Assembly (NCBI GenBank): GCA_030598385.1
Contig: JAUVQB010000036.1
Coordinates: forward strand, 1 to 9,479
From: Alphaproteobacteria bacterium
GTDB taxonomy: Bacteria; Pseudomonadota; Alphaproteobacteria; Kiloniellales; JAKSDN01
Length of the DNA stretch: 9,479 bases
Direction: 5' to 3'
Under the pieces are notes generated by a model. That model saw nothing but the letters and a program-made list of their open reading frames with translations, did no database searches and was not told where the DNA came from. Position 1 is the stretch's first letter. The number at the start of each line of letters is the position of its first letter. Both the position numbers and the translations under genes were made by a program. Below, piece after piece: positions 1-6,481 of this stretch.

Positions 1-1
1 C

Positions 2-367
2 GTCCTGCAGGCCGACGGTGGCACGCGCACCGCCGCGATCACCGGCAGCTATGTCGCGCTTTATGCCGCCTTCCGCCACATGGTCGAGCTCGGGGCCTTG
101 AGCGCGATCCCCTTGTCGGACCAGGTCACGGCGGTGTCCTGCGGCCTCTGCGAGGGCGTTGCCTTGCTCGACCTCGACTATCAGGAGGATTCGGGCGCGC
201 AGGTGGACGCCAACTTCGTCATGACCGGTCGCGGCGGCATCGTCGAGATCCAGACCACGGCCGAACACGAGCCCTTCACCCGGGCGCAGCTCGGCGAAAT
301 GTTCGCCTTGGCGGAGCAGGGCGTGAGCGAACTCGCGGGCCTTCAGCGCAAGGCCCTCGGCCTTTAG
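2..367 (+). CDS. rph: Ribonuclease PH, C-terminal part (5' end outside window)
   Basis: RNase PH is a phosphate-dependent 3'-5' exoribonuclease that trims the 3' ends of tRNA precursors and helps degrade structured RNA; it acts in the cytoplasm as a ring of dimers. The visible 121 residues match the second half of the family: the [14 protein letters not shown] stretch at the left edge, then the LDLDYQEDS segment with its acidic residues, then the [16 protein letters not shown] and TAEHEPF segments that close the RNase PH fold. The frame is open to the left edge, so the start lies outside the window. The first in-frame ATG (base 80) falls in the middle of the conserved domain and is not a start. 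The gene ends 16 bases before rdgB; rph followed by rdgB is a common alphaproteobacterial pairing and suggests co-transcription. Confidence 0.96.
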   Translation, partial: VLQADGGTRTAAITGSYVALYAAFRHMVELGALSAIPLSDQVTAVSCGLCEGVALLDLDYQEDSGAQVDANFVMTGRGGIVEIQTTAEHEPFTRAQLGEMFALAEQGVSELAGLQRKALGL

Positions 368-383
368 GGTCAGATTACAGGCT

Positions 384-986
384 ATGGCGCGGCGACTGGG
401 CAAGGGCCGGCTGGTGATCGCCAGCCACAATGCCGGCAAGCTCCGCGAGATCGCGGAGCTGGTGGCGCCGTTCGGCGTCGATGCGGTGTCCGCCGGCGAC
501 CTCGGCCTGCCCGAACCCGAGGAGACGGGAACCACCTTCCAGGCGAATGCGGAACTCAAGGCGCTCGCCGCCGCCGAGGGGGCAGGCCTGTCCGCGCTTG
601 CGGACGACTCGGGCTTGGTGGTGCCGGCCCTCGACGGCGCCCCCGGCATCCACTCTGCGCGCTGGGCCGGGCCCGAACGGGACTTCGCCCGGGCCATGGC
701 GCGGGTCCAAGAGGACCTGGGCGAAAGCGAGGACCGCTCGGCCCATTTCGTCTGCGCCCTGGCGCTCGCCGGGCCCGACGGCCACCGGGAGAGCTTTCAA
801 GGTCGCGTCGACGGGACCCTGGTGTGGCCGCCGCGCGGCGGCCGCGGGTTCGGCTATGACCCGATCTTCCTGCCGGAGGGCGAATCCCTCACCTTCGGCG
901 AGATGGAGCCGGCGCGAAAGCACGCCATGAGCCACCGCGCCCGCGCCTTCGCCGGGCTGGTCGCGGCCTGCCTGGTCGACTCGTGA
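384..986 (+). CDS. rdgB: RdgB/HAM1 non-canonical purine NTP pyrophosphatase
   Basis: This cytoplasmic enzyme hydrolyses dITP, ITP and XTP to the monophosphate plus pyrophosphate, keeping deaminated purines out of DNA and RNA. The 200-residue length is normal. Family motifs appear in order: SHNAGK (residues 14-19, phosphate/nucleotide binding), TTFQANA (50-56), LADDSGL (72-78, with the catalytic acidic pair), SARWAG (91-96), GFGYDPIF (155-162, base recognition) and SHR (183-185). The ATG at 384 gives the usual short N-terminus just before the first strand; the ribosome binding site is weak (ACAGG-like), so it may depend on readthrough from rph, 16 bases upstream. Its TGA overlaps the hemW GTG in a GTGA arrangement, which predicts translational coupling. 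Nothing is missing from the active site. Confidence 0.97.
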   Translation: MARRLGKGRLVIASHNAGKLREIAELVAPFGVDAVSAGDLGLPEPEETGTTFQANAELKALAAAEGAGLSALADDSGLVVPALDGAPGIHSARWAGPERDFARAMARVQEDLGESEDRSAHFVCALALAGPDGHRESFQGRVDGTLVWPPRGGRGFGYDPIFLPEGESLTFGEMEPARKHAMSHRARAFAGLVAACLVDS

Positions 987-2200
987 CTCGCGCCGCGCCT
1001 CCCAAACCTGGAGCCAATGCCGGCCGCGCGCCAGGCATCGGCCTTTACGTGCACTGGCCGTTCTGCTTGTCGAAGTGCCCCTACTGCGACTTCAACAGCC
1101 ACGTGCGCGCAGCCATCGACCAGTCGCGCTGGCGCAAGGCCCTGGTCCGCGAGCTGGAGCACACCGCCGGCGAGACGCCGGGCCGCCGGGTCACTTCGAT
1201 CTTCTTCGGCGGCGGAACGCCGTCCCTCATGGCGCCGGAGACGGTCGCCGCGGTAATCGCCGCCGCCGGCGACGCCTGGGAGCTGGAGACGGAGGCCGAA
1301 ATCACCCTCGAGGCCAATCCCACCTCCGTCGAAGCCGCCCGCTTCGCCGCCTACCGCGACGCCGGGGTCAACCGCGTGTCCCTCGGCGTGCAGGCGCTCG
1401 ACGACGACGCGCTCGCCTTTCTCGGGCGGGCTCACAGCGCCGCCGAGGCCATCGCCGCGGTGGAAACCGCCCGGCGCATCTTTGCCAGGGTGTCGTTCGA
1501 TCTGATTTACGCCCGGCCGGGTCAGAGCCTAGAACAATGGCAGGACGAGCTCACATCGGCCCTGGAACTGGCGGGCGAGCATCTTTCCGTCTACCAACTG
1601 ACCATCGAGCCGGCGACCGCGTTTCATGCCGCCTGGCGCCGGGGCGAGCTGGCGCCGCCGGAAGAGCCGCTGGCCGCCGGGCTGTACGAGACGACCCAGG
1701 AGATTCTCCAGGCAGCCGGCCTGCCCGCTTACGAGGTCTCCAATCACGCCCGGCCGGGCGGCCGGTGCCGTCATAACCTGACCTACTGGCGCTACGAGGA
1801 CTATGCCGGCGTGGGTCCCGGCGCCCACGGCCGCTTGACCCAGGCCGGCGGCAAGTGGGCGACGCGCCAGCACCGGGCGCCCGAGGCCTGGCTCGCGGCG
1901 GTGGAGCGGGACGGCCATGCCACCCGCGGCCGCACCCGCCTGACGGCGGACGAGCGGCTGGCCGAGCTGGTGATGATGGGCCTGCGCCTCACCGAAGGCG
2001 TTTCCCGCGCGGCCTTCCGGCGCGAGGCCGGCGAGAAGCCGGAGGTTCTGCTGGGCGAGGGCCGGCTCGCGGCCTTGCGGGACGCCGGTTATCTGGAGAT
2101 CGACGCCGAGGGTCTCCGCGCGACCGCCGCCGGGCGCCAGCGCCTCAACGCCTTGTGCGGATATCTGTTGGCCCAAACCCCGAGCGAAGCGGTCAGTTGA
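983..2200 (+). CDS. hemW: HemW-type radical SAM heme chaperone
   Basis: HemW proteins (once annotated as oxygen-independent coproporphyrinogen III oxidase-like) carry a [4Fe-4S] cluster and SAM and are known to bind heme and pass it to haem proteins; they lack true CPDH activity. The 405-residue product has the radical SAM cysteines C28, C32 and C35 in CLSKCPYC, followed by DFNSH, which is typical of HemW. GGGTPS (76-81) is the SAM-binding glycine motif. [18 protein letters not shown] (131-141), [11 protein letters not shown] (171-181), [10 protein letters not shown] and HNLTYW (264-269) follow, then a winged-helix-like C-terminal domain (about 325-390). The GTG start overlaps the rdgB stop by 4 bases; no Shine-Dalgarno is seen, consistent with coupling. 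The first 17 residues are a non-conserved leader. The 3' end overlaps the convergent lipoprotein gene by 8 bases. Confidence 0.95.
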   Translation: MTRAAPPKPGANAGRAPGIGLYVHWPFCLSKCPYCDFNSHVRAAIDQSRWRKALVRELEHTAGETPGRRVTSIFFGGGTPSLMAPETVAAVIAAAGDAWELETEAEITLEANPTSVEAARFAAYRDAGVNRVSLGVQALDDDALAFLGRAHSAAEAIAAVETARRIFARVSFDLIYARPGQSLEQWQDELTSALELAGEHLSVYQLTIEPATAFHAAWRRGELAPPEEPLAAGLYETTQEILQAAGLPAYEVSNHARPGGRCRHNLTYWRYEDYAGVGPGAHGRLTQAGGKWATRQHRAPEAWLAAVERDGHATRGRTRLTADERLAELVMMGLRLTEGVSRAAFRREAGEKPEVLLGEGRLAALRDAGYLEIDAEGLRATAAGRQRLNALCGYLLAQTPSEAVS

Positions 2201-3545
2201 ACAGGCCTTCGAAGCTCTGGGGCGCCGAGTCGATCTCGCGCAAGGCCTTGCCGTTCATCTCCAGGATCGCCAAACCGCGTTGAACCGTCCCTTGCTCGGA
2301 AAAGCGGAACAGTCCGTCGATCCCGGAAAAGCCGCTCGGGTCGGTCAACCGCCCAACGCTGAAGTCCGGCGCTTGGCCGGGCGCGCTGGTGGCCCTTGCG
2401 AGGACTGCCGCGAGCGCCGTTATGTCGTAGGCCAGGGTCGCGATGCGCGGTGGTGTCGCGCCGTAAGTGTTGCGGTAGCGGCGTAGAAAGCCCTCCCACA
2501 GCGCCGGCGCGGGTGCTGCGAACCAGCCGCCCTGGAGCGTCGGCTCGCTGCCCAGGCTTGGGTCGTTCCAGAGCGCTGTCCCGAGAAACCTTACCTCGGC
2601 CGGATCGACATCGAAGAATGCCAGCGAGGGGGCGATGGAGAGCAGGCTGCGCCCGCCCAAGGGCAGCAGCACCGCGTCGAAGTCGGGCTTGCCCAGGGTG
2701 TCGAGGTTTTCCAGCCGGTCGAGCGCCAGCTTGGACGCCTCGTCCTCCAGCGCCTCCAGCTTCTCGCGTTCCTCGACCAGCGCCTGGTGGCGCTCGTCGT
2801 ATTGCCCCAGCACGCGGATTTCCGGCGTGATGTCGCTGGTCGCCGGGTTGTAGGATACGCTGCGCACCAGTTCCGCGCCGCGTTCGTACAAGGCCTGGCG
2901 GAAGGCTTGGGTGACGGCCGAGCCATAGGCTGTCCGCGGCGCCAGAAGGGCAAAGCGCAGCAAGCCCTGCCGGGTGGCGTAATCGACGATGCGGTCGACC
3001 TGCTCGCTCGGCGGCATGCCGGCGATGAAGACCCCGTTGCCCGCGACCGCTTGGTCGTTGGAGAAGGTGAGCAGGTTGAGGCCCACCTGGCGGGTGTCCG
3101 CCGCCACCGCAAAGGCGGAGGCGCCGAACAAGGGGCCCAGCACGACGTTGACGCGTTCTTCCAGGGCCGAACGAATGGCGAGCACGGCGCCTTCCGGCGT
3201 GCCCTGGGTGTCGCGCACGACCAGGGCGAAGTTTTCGTCGGCGACATCGAACAGCGCCAGCTGTGCTGCGTCGAGCAGGGCCTGGCCGATCGCGGCATGT
3301 CGGCCGCTGAGCGGCAACAGCAAAGCCGCGCGGGTCACCGGGAGCTCGCCTGGCGCCGGAACCAGGCTGGCCTGGTAGTTCTCGTAGGGGCTGGGCGGCT
3401 CGGGCTCCGGATCGACCACCACCGGGGCGACGGGCTCCGGCGGGATGTATTGCGTAGCCGGCTCGGTCTTGGCTACGTTGTCGGAACCGCAGCCAGCGAG
3501 CGCCAGGACAAAGACACACGCCAAGGCGAGCAAGCCGGGCTTCAC
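2193..3545 (-). CDS. LpoA-like penicillin-binding protein activator lipoprotein
   Basis: In gammaproteobacteria LpoA is an outer-membrane lipoprotein that stimulates the peptidoglycan synthase PBP1a. This 450-residue protein (counted from GTG 3545) has a basic n-region (MKPG), a hydrophobic core and the lipobox LAGC with lipidated Cys19; the next residue is Gly, not Asp, so outer-membrane sorting is expected. A Pro/Glu/Val-rich linker (about 27-54) leads to a type I periplasmic-binding fold starting at VTRAALLLPLSG (70-81), with VNVVLGPLFG (132-141) and a second lobe from about 195. A charged helical insert (about 249-282) precedes FDAVLLPLGG. The N-terminal TPR domain of E. coli LpoA is absent, as is usual for alphaproteobacterial members. 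An upstream ATG at 3602 would add 19 residues, but the best promoter lies downstream of it, so GTG 3545 is preferred. PBP1a stimulation is inferred from family, not shown here. Confidence 0.88.
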   Translation of the reverse strand: MKPGLLALACVFVLALAGCGSDNVAKTEPATQYIPPEPVAPVVVDPEPEPPSPYENYQASLVPAPGELPVTRAALLLPLSGRHAAIGQALLDAAQLALFDVADENFALVVRDTQGTPEGAVLAIRSALEERVNVVLGPLFGASAFAVAADTRQVGLNLLTFSNDQAVAGNGVFIAGMPPSEQVDRIVDYATRQGLLRFALLAPRTAYGSAVTQAFRQALYERGAELVRSVSYNPATSDITPEIRVLGQYDERHQALVEEREKLEALEDEASKLALDRLENLDTLGKPDFDAVLLPLGGRSLLSIAPSLAFFDVDPAEVRFLGTALWNDPSLGSEPTLQGGWFAAPAPALWEGFLRRYRNTYGATPPRIATLAYDITALAAVLARATSAPGQAPDFSVGRLTDPSGFSGIDGLFRFSEQGTVQRGLAILEMNGKALREIDSAPQSFEGLFN

Positions 3546-3561
3546 GCCCCGGTCACGATTG

Positions 3562-3590
3562 ATTAGGGATGACACGCAAGACACTTTCAA
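3562..3590 (-). promoter_or_regulatory. Sigma70-like promoter for the LpoA-like gene
   Basis: On the minus strand a -35-like TTGAAA (3590-3585; 5 of 6 matches to TTGACA) is followed after exactly 17 bases by CCTAAT (3567-3562; 4 of 6 matches to TATAAT). Transcription would begin near 3553-3556, about 10 bases before GTG 3545 and downstream of the alternative ATG at 3602. The element lies over the ATG of rsmI (3569) and its first seven codons. This is inferred from pattern alone. Confidence 0.45.
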
Positions 3591-4528
3591 ACGCGGCGAC
3601 ATCGGGCTCAGGTATCGATTCGCCAGAGCCTAGCGAGCCGCGTGGCGCAAGTAAACGCCCGAAGATCGAGCCTGGCCTTTATCTGGTCGCCACGCCGATT
3701 GGAAACCTGCGCGACATCACACTCCGGGCCCTCGATGTGCTCTCGGCAGCCGATCAGATCGTCTGCGAGGACAGCCGCGTGACGCGAAAGCTGCTGAGCG
3801 CCCATAACCTCTCCCGTCCGCTCGTCAGTTACCATGAACACAATGCCGAAAAGGTTCGCCCGCGCCTGATTCAGGCGCTGCAAGATGGCCAAAGCGTGGC
3901 GTTGGTCTCCGACGCAGGCACGCCGCTAATTTCCGATCCGGGGTTCAAGCTGGTGCGCAGCATCCTGGAGGCCGGCCTGCCGGTGACCAGCATCCCCGGC
4001 CCCTCGGCGGCGCTGACGGCACTGACCCTGTCGGGCCTGCCCACCGATCGCTTCTTCTTCGCCGGATTCCTGCCGCCCAAGGCGGGCGCTCGGCGCTCGG
4101 CGCTCGGCACGTTGGCCGCGATTCCCGCCACTCTGGTGTTTTTCGAATCGGCGCGGCGCCTGCCGGCGACCCTCGCCGCCATGTCAGAGGTGCTCGGCGA
4201 CCGCCCGGCGGCGCTGACCCGGGAGCTGACCAAGCGGTTCGAGGAGGTGCGCCGCGGCACCATCGGGGACCTGGCGGCAGGGATCGCCGCGGCAGGCCCG
4301 CCGAAGGGCGAGGTGACGCTGATCGTGGCCGGCGCCGCAAAAGACTCAGAAGTAGACGCCGCGGACCTTGATACCCAGCTTGCGGCAGCTTTGGGGGACT
4401 CCAGCCTGCGCGACGCCGTGAGCCGCGTGGCGAGCGCCACCGGGCTGCCTCGCAAGCTGGTCTATCGCCGGGCCCTCGCACTCTCCCAAGCCGGCGGTGA
4501 GCCTGCCGCCGCGCGTGACGAGGAATGA
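3569..4528 (+). CDS. rsmI: 16S rRNA (cytidine1402-2'-O)-methyltransferase RsmI
   Basis: RsmI uses SAM to 2'-O-methylate C1402 in the decoding centre of 16S rRNA, tuning start-codon use and fidelity together with RsmH. The 319-residue product is a tetrapyrrole-methylase-fold protein with LVATPIGNLRDITLRAL (39-55), CEDSRVTRKLL (66-76), SDAGTPLISDPG (114-125, SAM site), IPGPSA (142-147), FFAGFLP (163-169), FFESARRL (191-198), LTRELTKRFEE and PKGEVTLIV (245-253). The C-terminal helical segment (about 270-308) is also typical. The first 35 residues, rich in Ser, Pro and charge, precede the domain. An in-frame stop at 3560-3562 and the lack of another ATG/GTG before the domain make ATG 3569 the only reasonable start; AGGG abuts it, so no well-spaced ribosome binding site exists. 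It overlaps yraN by 4 bases (ATGA). Confidence 0.96.
   Translation: MTRKTLSNAATSGSGIDSPEPSEPRGASKRPKIEPGLYLVATPIGNLRDITLRALDVLSAADQIVCEDSRVTRKLLSAHNLSRPLVSYHEHNAEKVRPRLIQALQDGQSVALVSDAGTPLISDPGFKLVRSILEAGLPVTSIPGPSAALTALTLSGLPTDRFFFAGFLPPKAGARRSALGTLAAIPATLVFFESARRLPATLAAMSEVLGDRPAALTRELTKRFEEVRRGTIGDLAAGIAAAGPPKGEVTLIVAGAAKDSEVDAADLDTQLAAALGDSSLRDAVSRVASATGLPRKLVYRRALALSQAGGEPAAARDEE
4085..4105 (+). repeat. Three tandem copies of heptamer GGCGCTC inside rsmI
   Basis: Three perfect head-to-tail copies of GGCGCTC occupy 4085-4091, 4092-4098 and 4099-4105. They encode residues 173-179 (GARRSAL) of RsmI. Because three heptamers make seven codons, the frame is preserved; gain or loss of one copy would shift it. 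Confidence 0.9.
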
Positions 4529-4899
4529 CCGCCCCGCGCCGGCGCCGGGCCTGGCTGCGCGGGCGGCGAGGCGAGGCTTTGGCGGCCTGTTGGCTGCGCC
4601 TCAAGGGCTATCGCCTTTTGGCGCGCAACTTCCGCAGCGGCGCAGGCGAGATCGACCTGATCGCCCGCCGCGGCAAGATCCTGGCGATGGTGGAGGTGAA
4701 GGCCCGCGGCGATCTGGTCAGCGCCAGCGAAGCTTTGGGGGTTCGCCAGCGGGGGCGAATTGCGCGCGCCACTCAAGCCTTTCTGCAGCAACGGCCCAAT
4801 TTGGCGCGATTGTCCGTCAGATTCGATGTGATCCTTGTTGCGCCAGGCCGTTTTCCGCGCCACCTAATGGATGCATGGCGTCCCGAGTCTGAAGGTTAA
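4525..4899 (+). CDS. yraN: UPF0102 family protein YraN (nuclease-fold)
   Basis: This is a small cytoplasmic protein of the UPF0102 family, which has the restriction-endonuclease/Holliday-junction-resolvase-like fold; its substrate is not established. The 124-residue length is normal. An arginine-rich start is followed by RGRRGEALAACWL (12-24), the family's opening helix with Glu17, then NFRSGAGEIDLIAR (35-48) with Asp44, and VEVKAR (56-61) with Glu57 and Lys59. Together these form the D-(E)xK-type metal site of the fold, which appears intact. The C-terminal RFDVILV strand (99-105) is also conserved. ATG 4525 overlaps the rsmI stop as ATGA, so coupled translation is likely. The 3' end overlaps the longest form of the following BON gene by 29 bases. 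Confidence 0.93.
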   Translation: MTAPRRRRAWLRGRRGEALAACWLRLKGYRLLARNFRSGAGEIDLIARRGKILAMVEVKARGDLVSASEALGVRQRGRIARATQAFLQQRPNLARLSVRFDVILVAPGRFPRHLMDAWRPESEG

Positions 4900-5521
4900 G
4901 GCATTGATCGGCAAGAACCCTGGTTTCGCCGTGGCGGTTGTCCTCGCGCTCATCTGCGGCGCCCTGGCGCTGGCCGCCTGTTCGCCGACGACCGTGGCCG
5001 TGGGCGCGGGCGCCACCGTGGGCGCGACCGCGGTGCAAGACCGCGGCGTCGATGGCGCGGCAAGCGACACCTGGATTCGGGCGGAGATCAATCAGCGGCT
5101 GCTGGCCCATAGCGGCAGCCTTTTCCTCGACGTCAACCTGCAAGTGCAGAACGGCCGCGTCCTGTTGAGCGGCACGGTCCCCAATCCCGAGGCGCGGATC
5201 GCGGCAGTCCGCATCGCCTGGCTGCCGGATAGCGTTCGCGAAGTGATCAACGAAATGGAGCTGAGCGAGGACGGGGCCTTTTCGGACTATGCGCGCGATC
5301 GCTGGATCGTGACGCGCCTGCGCGCCAAGCTGCTCGGCGACAAGGCCGTCAATTCGCTCAACATCTCCATCGAGTCCGTCAATCAATCGGTCTACTTGAT
5401 CGGCGTTGCCCATAGCGAGGACGAGCTGACGCGCGTCGTCGGCCATGCCAAGGACGTGCCCTACGTCCGCCGGGTGGTGAGTTATCTCACCCTCAAGGCC
5501 CGTTCTAGGGAGGGCTCGTGA
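4871..5521 (+). CDS. Dual-BON-domain outer-membrane lipoprotein, DolP/YraP-like
   Basis: DolP (YraP) is an outer-membrane lipoprotein that binds anionic phospholipid and supports envelope integrity. This 216-residue protein has a hydrophobic stretch (19-36) ending in the lipobox LAAC with Cys37; the following Ser favours outer-membrane sorting. A small-residue segment (VAVGAGATVGATAVQDRG, 42-59) resembles the same region in DolP. BON1 spans about 66-131 (GRVLLSGTVP at 95-104) and BON2 about 143-208 (SVYLIGVAHS at 173-182). The position after rsmI and yraN matches the E. coli order. ATG 4871 lies inside yraN with no ribosome binding site; TTG 4904, with GAAGG 8 bases upstream, would give a 205-residue form with lipid Cys26, a more usual signal length. 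The stop overlaps the next gene's GTG. Orthology with DolP is inferred from domain layout and synteny. Confidence 0.87.
   Translation: MHGVPSLKVKALIGKNPGFAVAVVLALICGALALAACSPTTVAVGAGATVGATAVQDRGVDGAASDTWIRAEINQRLLAHSGSLFLDVNLQVQNGRVLLSGTVPNPEARIAAVRIAWLPDSVREVINEMELSEDGAFSDYARDRWIVTRLRAKLLGDKAVNSLNISIESVNQSVYLIGVAHSEDELTRVVGHAKDVPYVRRVVSYLTLKARSREGS
4891..4895 (+). promoter_or_regulatory. Shine-Dalgarno GAAGG favouring TTG 4904 as BON-protein start
   Basis: GAAGG sits at the very end of yraN, 8 bases before an in-frame TTG at 4904. The ATG at 4871 has no comparable purine run. The site therefore bears on which start the lipoprotein uses. Confidence 0.45.
5507..5514 (+). promoter_or_regulatory. 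Ribosome binding site AGGGAGGG for the SirB1-like gene
   Basis: This strong purine run inside the end of the BON gene, 3 bases from GTG 5518 (longer if only its GGGAG core pairs), supports the GTG start and the 4-base GTGA overlap. Confidence 0.6.
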
Positions 5522-6384
5522 GCCGGTCCGGCGACCAGGCCGACTTCGCCGACGGCGACGCACTGGAAGCGCGCCTCCGGCGCATCGGCGCGCGGCCCGA
5601 TGAAGAGATCGATCTGGCCGAGACCGGCCTGTTGCTGGCGGCCTACCGCCATCAGGATCTCGACTTCGACCGCTACCGGCATCACCTGACCCTGCTGGCC
5701 CGCGACGCCGCCGACATGGGGCGCAGGCTGAGCGCCGCGGAGTCGGTCTCGGCCCGTGCCGAGGTGCTGCGCGCCGTACTGGCCGAGCGCTACGACTACG
5801 CGGGCGACCGGGAAACCTACGACGATCTGCAAAATGCCGACCTGGCACGGGTGATCGACCGCCGCAGGGGTCTGCCCGTTGCCCTCGGCTTGCTTTACAT
5901 CTACACCGCCGAACAGCAAGGCTGGGACGCCTTCGGCATCAATTTTCCCGGCCATTTCATGATTCGACTGAGGCTTGGCCGGGACGCCGTGACCCTCGAC
6001 CCCTTCAACGGCGGCATCAAGCGGACGACGAGCGACCTCCGCGCCATGCTCAAGACCGCCAGCGGCGCGGACGCGGAGCTCGCCTCACGCCACACGGCCG
6101 CCGTCGCCCGCCGGGAACTGCTGCTGCGCCTGCAGAACAACACCAAGCTGCGCCTGTTGGCAGCCGGTCGGACCGGCGAGGCTTTGGAGACCTTGGAAAC
6201 CATGGTCATGCTGGCGCCCGACAACGCCCACCTGTGGCGTGAGGCCGGCCGGCTGCAGGGCGAGCTCGGCAATCTACGCGCCGCCATCATGAGCCTCCAA
6301 CATAGCCTCCAGTTGGGCCTCGCGCCGCCGGAATCCGTCGAAACGACGGACCTCTTGCGGCGATACCGGGGCAGCCTGCATTAG
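5518..6384 (+). CDS. SirB1-family protein: transglutaminase-like fold plus TPR-like helices
   Basis: SirB1-family proteins combine a transglutaminase-like domain with C-terminal tetratricopeptide-like helices; the molecular function is unknown. In this 288-residue protein, helices from about 30-110 contain LAERYDY and the asparagine-centred DDLQNADL. VIDRRRGLPVALGLLYIY (112-129) and GINFPGHFMIRL (140-151) follow, with His146 and then Asp161 in DPFNGG (161-166), the positions of the His and Asp of a transglutaminase triad. There is no cysteine anywhere in the protein, so cysteine-based catalysis is ruled out. Residues about 200-268 form two TPR-like helix pairs (GRTGEALETLETMVMLAPDN, then the LGNLRAAIMSLQHSL repeat). 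A protein-binding role is inferred. It is coupled to the BON lipoprotein gene by a GTGA overlap, yet has no signal peptide of its own. Confidence 0.88.
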   Translation: MSRSGDQADFADGDALEARLRRIGARPDEEIDLAETGLLLAAYRHQDLDFDRYRHHLTLLARDAADMGRRLSAAESVSARAEVLRAVLAERYDYAGDRETYDDLQNADLARVIDRRRGLPVALGLLYIYTAEQQGWDAFGINFPGHFMIRLRLGRDAVTLDPFNGGIKRTTSDLRAMLKTASGADAELASRHTAAVARRELLLRLQNNTKLRLLAAGRTGEALETLETMVMLAPDNAHLWREAGRLQGELGNLRAAIMSLQHSLQLGLAPPESVETTDLLRRYRGSLH

Positions 6385-6436
6385 GAGCCTGCCGAGAGCG
6401 GCCGGCGTTAGCCGCGACGGGGCCCGGTAAAGCCGC

Positions 6437-6442
6437 TATAGT
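6437..6442 (+). promoter_or_regulatory. Possible -10 element (TATAGT) upstream of gshB
   Basis: TATAGT matches the sigma70 -10 consensus at 5 of 6 positions and lies in the 97-base gap before gshB, placing a start of transcription about 33 bases before the ATG. No convincing -35 box is seen at 16-18 bases upstream, so the call is weak. Confidence 0.35.
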
Positions 6443-6467
6443 CGCGCGATCGGCGGCCCAAGAGACG

Positions 6468-6473
6468 AAGGAG
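6468..6473 (+). promoter_or_regulatory. Shine-Dalgarno AAGGAG for gshB
   Basis: A near-ideal AAGGAG stands 8 bases before ATG 6482. It fixes the gshB start and shows that gshB, unlike several upstream genes, is translated independently. Confidence 0.8.
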
Positions 6474-6481
6474 CTCGATTC

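Noticed and set aside
854..1435. Minus-strand frame across the rdgB/hemW junction
   Set aside because: Spans two well-supported genes on the opposite strand and shows only GC-driven composition.
2089..3519. Long alternative minus-strand frame within the LpoA-like gene
   Set aside because: Arg/Pro/Gly-rich translation without domains; the lipobox and periplasmic-binding fold are in the other frame of the same strand.
2787..3566. + strand frame opposite the lipoprotein gene
   Set aside because: No recognisable motif, no ribosome binding site, and it is antisense to a convincing lipoprotein.
6398..6415. GCGGC...GCCGC inverted repeat after the SirB1-like gene as a terminator
   Set aside because: Only a 5-base stem with an 8-base loop and no T run; common by chance in GC-rich DNA.
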